From NCBI GenBank assembly GCA_001599595.1, contig BCHH01000015.1, positions 835,431 to 899,430 on the forward strand: 64,000 bases of DNA. The letters are read 5' to 3'. This DNA comes from Beverwykella pulmonaria. Its lineage: Eukaryota > Ascomycota > Dothideomycetes > Pleosporales > Melanommataceae. Below the pieces are notes generated by a model, which was not told the origin of the DNA, did not search any database, and was given only the letters and a program-made list of their open reading frames with translations. The translations under genes were made by a program, and so were the position numbers. Positions 23,941 through 33,659 of this stretch are shown piece after piece (the stretch's first letter is position 1; every line of letters starts with the position of its first letter).

Positions 23941-25329
23941 TCACACCGGCACCGTTAATGGATTCATAACGCTCGCCCCACCATCAACCCTCACCTCTGC
24001 CCCGGTAATGTAACTACTAAACCCACTCGCCAAAAACCCGGCCACACGTCCAACCTCCTCGGGCCTCCCCGCCCTCTCCAACCCAATAACCCGCTCTTGC
24101 ACCTCTTTACTCTGCAGCCCGGCGGGTGGAAACCCCTCTCCTCCATCCTTACCAGCACCTTGGCTCAAATCCACCCCGACATCAATCTGACCCGCCGTAA
24201 CCGCATTGATCCTGACCCCAGTTCCCTTCAGCACGGCTACGCCCGCCCTCACCACCCCCAGCGCAGCGTGCGAAGATATCGTAAATGCGGGACCCCAACA
24301 CCCGCCGTACGTCGCTGCGACGGACGTCACGACTATTATAGAGCCGTAGGGCACGGGTTTAGGGGCTGCGTTTGGATACGAGTGCAGCGGTGAGAGCTTT
24401 TGCATTGCGGCAGGGGCGTATTTGAGCGCGTAGAAGGAGGGGAGTGTGTTGGTAGTGAGGAGGGATTGGATGTCGGCGGGGGAAGTTTGGGTGATGGAAG
24501 GGGGACCGAGGATCGAGGTCGACGCGCACCAGACGTCTAGCCGGCCCCAGGAGTTGAGGATCTCGTCAATGAGCGTCAAAGTGTCTTCCTCGGACGAGGT
24601 AGAGTAGGGGTACCCGATTACTTTTGTGTTGGGGTACATAGTGTTTACGCTGGCCGCAAGCTCAGTGTAGGGGTCGCTGGGAGAGGCCGAACAGGCATAT
24701 ATGCAGGCAACTCCGTGAGCTGTAAAGAATGGCGTGTTAGCTGGGTGTGGGTTGAGCGTTTGGAAGTGGTCGGAGTTGAAGATGAAGTTGGAGTGGAGCT
24801 TAGGGGACGTTGAGGTGAAAGGTATGATATATCTGAATTCGGGAAATAGGTTCATGGATTGGAAAGATGTGATGTCGACCATGAATGGTAGAGAAAGATA
24901 TCAGAACGAAAATACACGGTGCTGGTGTCTGTATTGCACCCCACTATCCTTCAATTCGAAGAATGACAGCATCACATAAGAGCGCTCATTGTACCGAAAC
25001 CGTGACCAGAAGGGAAGGAAAGAGCTACTCACCAGCAAGCTCAGTCACAATTGCCTTTCCAACAGGCTGCGTAGCGCCGGTCACGACACAGACGAAACCG
25101 TACTACTCAATTCGAGTCAAATTAGCAGAGCTCTCTTATTTCCATTCCAATCACAGCTCCTTTCGAACAGCACTCTCAACGCTCTCCTGTCTGTCTTCCA
25201 GAAAGCAAGAGATACAGCAAAGTGGGACGAAAGAGACGAACTCACAAGTTTCCCATCCGCTCTATATGGCGAAAAGTGCTCTGATTCCGTGGTCCCCGGC
25301 GGTGCTTTCGATGCATTTGCGTCTGCCAT
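23941..25329 (-). CDS. Short-chain dehydrogenase/reductase homologue lacking the catalytic Tyr and Lys
   Basis: Exons 25329..25246, 25102..25033 and 24719..23941 encode 310 residues. The introns are 143 and 313 nt; the second is long for this window and could hide another small exon. The N-terminus is followed by a Rossmann strand and nucleotide loop YGFVCVVTGATQPVG, which deviates from the usual TGxxxGxG. VWCASTSI stands where SDRs have NNAG. The catalytic serine strand VTSVAATYGG is kept. The usual Y-x-x-x-K helix reads AFTISSHAALGVVRAG, with Phe in place of Tyr and His in place of Lys. INAVTAGQID and the C-terminal FLASGFSSYITGAEVRVDGG are standard. The fold is therefore clear, but dehydrogenase activity is doubtful. 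It may bind a nucleotide or ligand without turnover. Substrate and pathway are unknown. Confidence 0.82.
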
Positions 25330-25806
25330 CTTTCAAAGTTTTTCTTTCCACGCCAAATTCGAATTAGGATGAAGAACAAAGGTGACAGCGAGCTCAGCCA
25401 AAGCCAGCTCAACAGGATCTGCCATTGTTTTTGTTTTCTAGAGCTCGGCACTAGTCTAGTGCATCGGAGGTGGAGGTATCCACGGGGCGCGGAGATGTGT
25501 CGTGGTGCGAGCCTTATCAGGAGCTTATCGCGGGTCGCAGATCGCGGGAGAGCTCTGGATGGAGGGGCAATGGGTTTCTGGTGTAGATGGGCAAAGCAAA
25601 TACAGGTGCTGGGATGGACCCAATTGGGTGGTTGGTTAGAACTCAGGATCATTGTAGTGCAGAAATCTCCAAGGCTGTGAGGCCCGAGTCTAATTTCTAT
25701 GTGTCCTACGGCTAAGAGGCTTATGGAGAAACCTTTGTGTACCCATGCGAACCATCTCACGGTGTATCCAGCATCTGACACTATCCTCAATCTTAACAAT
25801 TCTCCA
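25330..25806. other. Intergenic region between the SDR homologue and cytidine deaminase
   Basis: About 480 bp holding the SDR promoter and the deaminase 3' end. Overlapping frames of up to 185 codons on the minus strand lack ATG-supported starts and domains. Confidence 0.45.
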
Positions 25807-26460
25807 TTATCCTGTCTTCTGCTTCTCCTCTTCTTCCCTCTTCATAATCGTCTCCCTTGACGGCAAGACATTCGGTCCAAAGCTCATAGGCAACAACTCA
25901 CCCAACGTCCTCACCTTGAATTCCCCGCCTTTATTAAACATGAAAACCGGGATCTCCAGCTCACAAAATTCCCTCAGAAACTGTCTGCACATGCCGCATG
26001 GTGAGCAGAAGTCGTCCATGTCGGTTGCTACACCGACTGCTTTGAAGGAGCCGATGCGATGGCCTTGCATGACGGCGATGCTCATAGCAACACGCTCTGC
26101 GCAGGTGCCGACGGGGTAGGAGGCGTTTTCGATGTTTGCACCTGTTATGATGGCCGAGGGAGAGGAGGAGGAGCGCAGGAGGAGCGAGGCGCCGACGCGG
26201 AAGAGGGAGTATGGGCCTGTAGCACGGTATTGTTAACACTAACTCCCAAATCCATATCCACTCCAGCTCCCCCAAACCCTCTTTGAAGAGAAGTCTAGGT
26301 ACAATCAGCGAGAGGTGGCGAGCTCACAATACGCCGTCGCCTTCGCATCAATGCACTTCGTACTCAGAATCTGCAATTCCTCGACTGAGAGACCGTGGAT
26401 CAACCCATCTTTCTCTTCGACAGCTTCTACGGCTACGGGCTTGAGGGGTGTCGTTGACAT
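25807..26460 (-). CDS. cdd1: Cytidine deaminase
   Basis: Two exons, 26460..26328 and 26216..25807, with a 111-nt intron (GTGAGC donor, GTTAACA branch site, phase 1) encode 180 residues, somewhat longer than the usual 130-150. The start gives MSTTPLKPVAVEAVEEKDG. The domain shows AYCPYSLFRVGASLLL, then NIENASYPVGTCAER with zinc ligand C83 and the proton-shuttling E85, and SPCGMCRQFLREF with ligands C118 and C121. These are the complete active-site set of the CDA family, which converts cytidine and deoxycytidine to the uridine forms in pyrimidine salvage. It is a soluble cytosolic enzyme and normally a homotetramer. The C-terminal Lys/Glu tail (REEEEKQK) is variable. No neighbour shares its pathway. 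Confidence 0.95.
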
Positions 26461-26989
26461 GGTGGAGGGAAGGAGAGACGGAGGGCTCCGATGCGTGGGT
26501 GTGGGATATTCGTGTTAAGCCGAGGCTTGCCGTGGGGCTAGGCTGCGAGGGGCAGGACTTCAACTAAATCACTGAGGATTTATTTAAAAGATGTGTTTTT
26601 GGAGCAGAAGAAGAAGCTGTGTTTATGTAGTTGCTCCTCTGAGCTGGTCTGGGTATTTGGAAGAGCTTGTCTACTTGTAGTGCTTCCTACCGTATTCCGT
26701 GCACTTGTTTGGCTGGAATGGTGGATGCGAAGAAAGCGAGCTGCAAGTAGTCTGAACATCGAAACGCCCTTCCAGCACCGCCCTTCCAGCGCCGCCCTTC
26801 CTCTCTGGATTCGGGGTCAATGCTGCACGAAGATAATCTTACTGTGCATAATAATCCAGTATATGTGATGTGTGGGTATCTTTCTAGGAAGCGATCGACC
26901 AAAGGTAGAATGCGCCAAATGCCATCCTAACACTATTCGTCTCACTATCGTACAATTCCCACTCTCTTCCATTATTCTAGGTCGTCCAT
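26461..26989. other. Intergenic region between cdd1 and jac1
   Basis: About 530 bp, holding the cdd1 promoter and the jac1 3' UTR. Nothing else is seen. Confidence 0.5.
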
Positions 26990-27721
26990 CTAATGCTCTA
27001 ATGAAATCGGTTTTCCCTTCTCCCACTTGTGCAAACTCTCCTTAATATTAATCCAGTACCGCAACCGAACCGCCTCATGCCTTGCCCCCTCCACATCATC
27101 CTTCCTAAACGCATCTTCCAGCTTCCCCACACTCCCCTCAATCCTGCCATCGTTATGCCTCTTCATCCCCTCTAAATCCTTCTCTGTCTCCGCCTCCTCA
27201 ATCTGCTCCTGTGTCTCTAGGACCTCCATCAGCAGCTCCGGATCCTCGATCTTCGCGTGCTCGTCCTCAGCGACGTCGATTCCCTTCAGGCTGAGCAGGT
27301 ATTGTGCTCGTAAAAGCGGTGATTGTAGCGTTTTGTAGGCTTCGTTTATGCGCGCGGACATGGCTTGCGCCTTGTTCTTGTTCTCAGCGGGGTGGAGATC
27401 GGGATGTGCACGCGATTGCAATTGCAAGAACTCTTTTTTGAGAGAGCCGAGGTCGATGGTGAAGTGGCCGTGGGGCGGAGGGCCTGATGGGAGAGTAGTC
27501 GGGAAAAATGTGTAGTGTGTCTGGGGTCGAGGATTCGTGTCTTCTCGGGACGTAGATTGTGATGTTGATTGGTTTCGGCGCGGTTGAATGGGTGAAGGGG
27601 TTCGATATGCGCAGAGGAGGCATAGTAATGGTCTTTGTCGCGCGTGGAGGGGCGAGATGGAGGATTCGGAGGTGAGAGATGCGCGCAGCCTAGACAGGCT
27701 TGCTGGGTGGGCTGAGCGCAT
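26990..27721 (-). CDS. jac1: Mitochondrial J-domain co-chaperone Jac1/HscB for iron-sulfur cluster transfer
   Basis: A single exon of 243 residues from the ATG at 27721. The first 50 residues are rich in Arg, Ser and Ala without acids (MRSAHPASLSRLRASL), as expected of a mitochondrial targeting peptide. The HscB-type J domain follows: HYTFFPTTLPSGPP, FTIDLGSLKKEFLQLQSRAHPDLHP with the essential HPD, and SARINEAYKTLQSPLLRAQYLLSLKGID. The C-terminal helical domain (ELLMEVLETQEQIEEAE, GMKRHNDGRIEGSVGKLEDAF, AVRLRYWINIKESLHKWEKG) is the Isu-binding three-helix bundle. The protein recruits the scaffold Isu1 to the mitochondrial Hsp70 Ssq1 or Ssc1. Length fits the family. Confidence 0.96.
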   Translation of the reverse strand: MRSAHPASLSRLRASLTSESSISPLHARQRPLLCLLCAYRTPSPIQPRRNQSTSQSTSREDTNPRPQTHYTFFPTTLPSGPPPHGHFTIDLGSLKKEFLQLQSRAHPDLHPAENKNKAQAMSARINEAYKTLQSPLLRAQYLLSLKGIDVAEDEHAKIEDPELLMEVLETQEQIEEAETEKDLEGMKRHNDGRIEGSVGKLEDAFRKDDVEGARHEAVRLRYWINIKESLHKWEKGKPISLEH

Positions 27722-28451
27722 GATGTTTTGCGGAAAGTGGAGGACAGTGGTAAAACACTCGCTCTGTGGTTTGGTTTACTGTGGGGGTGTGTGAGTGCAG
27801 GTTGCGATGACGGTTGAGTTGTGGTTTGCGGAGCGAGGTCGGAGGCGAACTTTCTTTGCGACGAGTTACGTCATCAACCCTCCAGGAAATGTATCACGAC
27901 TGATCCATCCAGATACATGTCTTCAACGTTGGATTAATAATAGGTATGGGTTTGGATTTCATGATAAGATGCTGATGATCTAATGGATAAGGAGATGTTG
28001 GATGCGAGTATTCAATCACCAAAACAACGAACACGACAGTCCAATTCTACCGTGTTCAATTCACCACATCATCTCCTCTCCTTCTTTTTCCCGCTCGCCA
28101 CACAGACACCATATCCCCTTCCGATTCTCTAGTGCGAATCTCAAGATCCCTAGGCACTTTCTCAAACGCTATGATCTTCCTCCGCCTCTCCTCGTCTTCT
28201 CCACTCCCAAGTGTGACTCCAGCAGTGAATTCCTTCCACTGCTTCACTGTGCCTATAGCGATATTTGGAACATGGAGTTTGGGAACGTAAGGTAAGGAAC
28301 TGGCCTATCTGCGTAACCCTGCCACAAGGCATTTGTCGAGCAATATACCGCACGATAAACTTCGAGCTTAGGGCCCAACGGAAACGGTTATCGGACGTAG
28401 CTGAAGCTACCAGACTCGTGCATATAGAAAGGCCAGAGTTGTGACCATTCA
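27722..28451. other. Upstream region of jac1
   Basis: About 730 bp. Two small minus-strand frames (28056-28247 and 28162-28452) overlap each other in different frames. One ends in a charged segment, KIIAFEKVPRDLEIRTRESEG, that looks coding, but I could not join it to a start with consistent phases. Confidence 0.3.
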
Positions 28452-29172
28452 TCAGAAAAGTTGATTCTACTCAAGCAAGCACTTGCCGATGCTGGATGCC
28501 TTCCCTTCGTAGATATCTTTCCTTTGTTCAAAAATGATAAGCCCAATTTCGGGCCGCAGGCCAAATGTTCTGCTCAAATCTCCAGCTAACAAAACACCTT
28601 ATCATTTTGACGTAGCCTGACTCAAATCTAGTTCTACAACGTTCCGCGCCAGACAAATTTCACCAAAGGATCCGATTACTCCATCAAACTTTTCGGAGTC
28701 CCTTCCATTCAGCACTTCGGCGGTCAAAACGAGATGGCCATCATGCCTTGTTACAATCCTGGTTGTTTAACCCAAGCTGGGCTACCCGCAAGGAAGGCAA
28801 CACACGTGTTCACACTCGTTCATCATATTATTTGGTGCGCTATATCCATCATCCTCACGGGGTTACCAAATGGAGGACTCAAGCCGAGGGAACATTTGTG
28901 CTTTCATCGAGAAGGAGATCCACAAGGTGCTCACAGAAAGCCACATCTTTGGAAAGACTTATGCTGCTGCGAAGAAGGAATTGCTCGACGTGACCAAGGC
29001 TTAAGGGGGACTGGGTTTTGGATAGGCCATGAAAACGGACGTTTCTAGTGAAGAAAAAGGCAAAGAAAAGGCTGACTCGGCCTCTCTGCAGAAGGAGATA
29101 CGGGAGAAAAGAGAAGCGCTTAATAGGGGAAACACGGCACAACTGCCACTGCCGTTATTTCTACGAGAATAG
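28452..29172 (+). pseudogene. Frame-shifted relic of an unidentified protein-coding gene
   Basis: Several consecutive stretches read like protein but lie in different frames. The first, 28452-28565, has LILLKQALADAGCLPFVDIF and PLFKNDKPNFGPQAK. From 28632 there is FYNVPRQTNFTKGSDYSIKLF with a stop just upstream. From about 28760 a second frame reads SYYLVRYIHHPHGVTKW. From 28903 a third reads FIEKEIHKVLTESHIFGK and stops at 29002-29004. From 29029 an ATG frame of 47 codons is rich in Lys and Glu. No single splice plan joins them with correct phases, so decay by small indels is likelier than introns. I do not recognise the family. An unusual multi-exon gene remains possible. Confidence 0.35.
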
Positions 29173-30050
29173 GAGATCCCTTGCACATCTGAAGGACGAA
29201 ACCTGGTGATGGCATTGATAGGGCATCTGGATGGTACCGGTTCATACTTAGAATATGAACATTAAAATTCTAGCTGTACCCAATGCATAGTTTGCCCCTT
29301 CCTCTAATTACCATTCTCTAATATGACAGAAGTTCGCCTCTGCATTCTCCTCCAACCGCGAAATACCGACCAAGAAATATCTAGAATAACCCGCAAGATG
29401 ACACTCATCCTGAATCTCATGTCTCTAGCTTTTCCGCTAGTCCACTCTAGAGAAGACATTGTATTGGAAACTGCTGTATTAAATCAAGCAGAAAGCGTGC
29501 TACCTTGCGATATGTAACGTATTAATGGGAATCCGGTTTATGCATTCCATGTTCGTGAAGTGGACCTGGGCGACAGATTTGAAAACTGTCAGGTAGGTGG
29601 CGGCGCTGTACTTGTTGAAGGAAGAGTCCCTTCCGCCCCACGATTTGACTCCTGGTGGCACCTTCGACTCAAGTTATTACCTAGCCTCAAGGCTCTGCAG
29701 AATAGTTTTTGCTTTTCATCTCCCACATGTTTGGAAACCTATACGTAACACAAGAGATCGTCGCCTCTTCCAACCAGTTATGTATGACAATGCTTTGGGT
29801 ATCCAGAATTACCATCTTTCCAAGCCTCATAACTGAAAGTGTGGTTATAACATTGTCGTAGCCATCCTAATCCATGGAGAAGAGACTAAAATTAGACTTT
29901 TAATAGAAGTGTACGAATAGGTTATGGCCATAGTGTGTGACTAAGAGCGAGTATTAGCTGGATCGGGCCGCAGAGGTTACTTCATCCGCAACGCTTTCTC
30001 TTTCCTCTCTAACTCTGATTATCGCCGCCGCTCGACACGATTGGCAATCG

Positions 30051-30100
30051 TCCGGATACCCTAGTGGTCAGCCCAGGAGCTCCAGTTCGAGTTATTCAAA
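30051..30100 (+). other. Possible decayed tRNA or tRNA-derived element
   Basis: TCCGGATACCCTAGTGGTCA resembles a tRNA 5' half with an A box, and AGTTCGAGTTA about 20 bases later resembles a B box. An oligo-T tract follows at about 30103. The anticodon arm is missing, so no functional tRNA can fold. Confidence 0.25.
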
Positions 30101-30294
30101 TATTTTTTAATCCTCAATTTTGCATATTTTCGGTTCATGGATGATATATACTTTGGCAACCGCTCCAGGAAAACATATACACACACACGTACACTGCGAG
30201 TACAAAATCACGATTACTTCCCGTACATCTTAGCACCGCACTGTCCTCGATTCGTTCACTGCACATTTTCGCCATTAGTCTCAATATCTTCACA

Positions 30295-31284
30295 ATGGCA
30301 ACCACGTCAGCCGCGAAGTCAGTCTCGGACTCCATCACATCTCTTCCTTCGCCAGCGCCGCCTTAGATAAGCCGCTCTCCCGAACCGCCATCCACTGCTG
30401 GAAGAACTCACTTCTTGATTGTCTGCGGAGCCCAAGACGAACGTAGGGATATTTGGCTTTTTACAGACTTTATCGGTCTTATAAAGGCCTTCAACGACAC
30501 GCACCCCCCCCCCCCCCGTGAGGCGGTTGCTACAACGTATTCCCGTACTAAAAGTGGTTTGGAACGACTGGACACGATCAAGTCAGTTTCGGGTTTTGCT
30601 AGAGATGACGACGACACTCCGTTAGCTACCTTCTCGAAGAACGAATCTCCGCTGTGGGAACAGGTCACTCCTGCAGGTGCGTTCTCACTCGCCGACACTG
30701 TTCTAGAGCGTATCCAAGGTGAAAGCCCACAGCTTTGCAAGGGTGATACCTTCAACATCATCCTTGTTTCCCATGGAAGCGAAGAAGATCACTTGATAAT
30801 AGGGCAATCCGTCTTGCATCGAGAACGGCTGGTTCAAGCCATTGACTGCTTCAGCCCCGGGGCTCAAGTAAACATCTTCATTAAAGCCTGTAACTCGGGT
30901 GCCATTCTGGTCGATGACGATGCAGCTTTCTCACAGCCACTTGTATTACGAGATAAAGCCCCGATTCCATCTTATCGAACCATCAACATTAGAAGTGAGG
31001 ATGAAAGCCCGCCATCAATGCGAAGTACTCCTCACAACCTACAATTACTGTCACGTGTCACACGTGTTCTACCATGTCCTATTCTAGCTGGCTCACCCTT
31101 CATGGGTATATATAGTCGTCGTGCGAGCAGTCAGCTCTTCACGTCTTTCACACTCTTTATACACACTTTACTCATCAGTCGATTGATTGCCTCTTCTCAT
31201 CGTGACAATTACCCCAGAACAGCCCTACCTCGTGGTGTAATTTTAGGCCTGGTCATAGCTAGGTTAAAGCAAGCGAACATCTAG
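30295..31284 (+). pseudogene. Caspase-like (peptidase clan CD) gene, apparently disrupted
   Basis: The only upstream in-frame ATG is at 30295 (MATTSAAKSVSD); after 23 codons the frame meets TAG at 30364-30366 and then stays open to 31284. The open part begins with a beta strand HFLIVCGAQDERRDIWLFTD. It continues to FNIILVSHGSEEDHLIIG, with the His-Gly motif, and VNIFIKACNSGAILV, with Ala-Cys-x-Ser-Gly. That His/Cys pairing after hydrophobic strands is the catalytic signature of caspase and legumain-like enzymes, and fungi carry many such single-domain proteins. A tract of 14 C at 30504-30517 codes for prolines within the frame and is prone to length change. A splice donor (GTCAGT) and acceptor (CCTTAG) near the stop do not rescue the frame. 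After about 30960 the sequence loses family character. Confidence 0.5.
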
Positions 31285-31868
31285 TCTCCGTCATTGACTA
31301 GTCATAAGTCAATCCCACGTTAGTCAACATGTGTAACGTCACTCTTGCAATTCGATAGTATCGATTATTTGGCTGCATGAAGAATGCTACTAGAGGGCCC
31401 TCTTACGACCCTTGTGTATGTACTGAAGCGCATTATGAGCCTCACACCAGCGACCCACGAGACACCATGCCAGGTTAAAGGATCGGTGGTGTTTTATATA
31501 CAGTCCTTCTCCTTCATGGCATCCAAATTCGGGAACGTTCTCCATGACACTGTAAGCCATACCCTCCAAAAACGGCGAGACCACCCGGGCTGTCGGAGCC
31601 ATAGGTTTTGCTAGACAACATTATTTCCAAGATGACTGATTCCAAACCATACATTTTCTACGTCCTCAGTGGGTCGACGTTCGCGACAACAACAGGTACC
31701 GTACCATCTTATGATTTTTCTCCGACAGGGAATGCTCACATGTTCGTTCGCTTACCAATTTGCCCCACATACCCCCATTGCTTTCTGTCAGCAATTTTTG
31801 TTTCGCTTTCGTCAAATATTAGTATATATATTTTAAAATCTGACAATGCTTTCATCAATTCAAACGAA

Positions 31869-31955
31869 GGTCTTATGGTCTAGTGGTATGATTCTCGCTT
31901 AGGGTTTTCTAAGCACGTTTGCGAGAGGCCCCGCGTTCGAATCGCGGTAAGACCC
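31869..31955 (+). tRNA. tRNA-Pro(AGG) with a 15-nt intron
   Basis: The 5' GGTCTTA pairs with TAAGACC near the 3' end, followed by discriminator C at 31955. The D arm carries the A box TGGTCTAGTGG. The anticodon stem CTCGC/GCGAG encloses TT-AGG-G, so the anticodon AGG is at 31901-31903 and decodes proline CCU (and CCC after A-to-I editing). An intron of about 15 nt (31905-31919) sits in the canonical place after position 37. The T arm is CCGCG-TTCGAAT-CGCGG, a perfect five-base-pair stem. The CCA end is not encoded, as in eukaryotes. Confidence 0.96.
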
Positions 31956-31958
31956 TTC

Positions 31959-31964
31959 TTTTTT
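31959..31964 (+). terminator. RNA polymerase III terminator of tRNA-Pro
   Basis: A run of six T begins four bases after the discriminator base of the tRNA. Confidence 0.9.
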
Positions 31965-33659
31965 ACGTCTTTGGAAAGCATTTGGAGCACGTCACTATGC
32001 CTGTCCAACGAAAAAGTTTTTAGTGTCTCTAGTCCTTTATGATATCCCTTCAATTATATATATATATATATATAGATAGAGGTATGATGGTACTATTCAA
32101 AGTGCTCGTGCTCACAACATGCAACTTTCATAGATTCAATCTTATTATTTTATGGCAGCAATTCGTTATCCATTGCGCCCAATTCTACCACGTGAAAGGA
32201 GACCATGAAAACTATAATCACTGCGTCCAAACAAAAAAGACGATTCGCCCCTCCAAGAGAAAGAGGAGTAAGAAATTATTAAGTAGGCTTCACAAGGTCA
32301 ATCATTTTCCCCACGAAGGTAATTGAGGCAGAGGGATGCAAGCATGTCATCGAAGGCTCTTCAATTTCCAGGGCTTCTGGAGGCGATAGTCCATCGCGTG
32401 GTATAGGTGCTCCTCTCAGAGCTAATGCTAGATTAAATAAAGTGTGTGCTACCTTTGATATTGTGCTTGCATGGTCGACGTGCGCCTGCAAAAAGGCAGA
32501 TGTGCAGATGAGCGAAATTAACCAAGTGAGAGCAATTATAAGTGTATATTAGACTACACGTTTGCTAGTTCTCATGATTACTGCAACACTGTTCGTTAGT
32601 TACATAACCCCCGCTCTATCACACTGAAAATGCAGCACACTAAACGTTTCCCCCTAACAATACACATTATGGCACGACAGTATGATGTTACCAACATCAT
32701 TATACACATACTACGAACAACCACTATTTGGACAACACAAAGGTAGCAGTTGGTGAATAGAGTTACGACGGGGGTGTAAGCACACGTACAGTGGCAGCAA
32801 GCCATCTTTGTATACATATGCCACTCTGTTTATTGAACTGCTGGAACTCTAGAATGGCGGCTGGCATATTGTTGGGAAAGTGCAAGGTTATCGAATTATA
32901 GGTATTCTCCGCCATTGTTCCTGGTAATGGAGAAAATAATCACCGTATGCTGTGTGCTTTGCATTCCCACGATCACTTCTAAGCCACACAGATTTGCGAA
33001 CGTCGACTTCACAAACGCATGTGCGCCAAGCGAGTAAAGATCTGCTTTCTGCGTTCATTTACCTACGGTCATGTTCAAAATATGGAATAGACTGGGAATA
33101 ACTTTCAACTACAATCTGCCTCCCAAGTTTCCAGACTTCTTGGAGTCGCCGGGGGGGGGGGGGGGGAAGCTACTCAGCGCCTCTCCCCTCGCCCCCTATA
33201 CGTATTCACCCCAGCGAGCGCATACAACATCTACTCCCACCACCCCTGCCCCAAACCCTCCACCCTCCACCTCTCACCTCTCAAGTTAAAGAACCGCCAC
33301 CAACCGCCCAACAAACAACACAGCTACCGTGCACTACACCACCGCCGTTTTGAAGTTTTCGGTCTGAAACTTGGCGACGTTGTAGTACTCCGCCTCCTAT
33401 CAACAATCTTCCAATGATATCCACTTAAATATATATTAATTATATCCTAGACATGGACTACTCAATATGCTTGCGCGCTTGTACTTGTAATCAGGCTGCA
33501 CAACGTTCGTCTTCATTTGCTTCATTAGTTCACAAAACTAATGGAAATATCTTATGATAATGCAAGCCACGAGGGTCATAACATCATAACACATTGAATA
33601 TCTAAGGGTATGAGTATCCCGCACCAAATCAAACCAAAATATATGTATATATATATATA
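31965..33659. other. Gene-free AT-rich stretch with simple repeats
   Basis: About 1.7 kb without a supportable gene. It contains a TA dinucleotide tract at about 32054-32075, a run of 16 G at 33151-33166 and a second AT tract at about 33639-33660 that runs up to the stop codon of the next gene. Open frames are short and without motifs. Confidence 0.5.

Noticed and set aside
28056..28452. Small minus-strand gene upstream of jac1
   Set aside because: Two protein-like fragments lie in different frames and no intron gives consistent phases.
33151..33166. Run of 16 G as a possible retroelement or telomere-like feature
   Set aside because: No flanking repeats, tails or coding relics; a simple homopolymer or sequencing artefact is enough.
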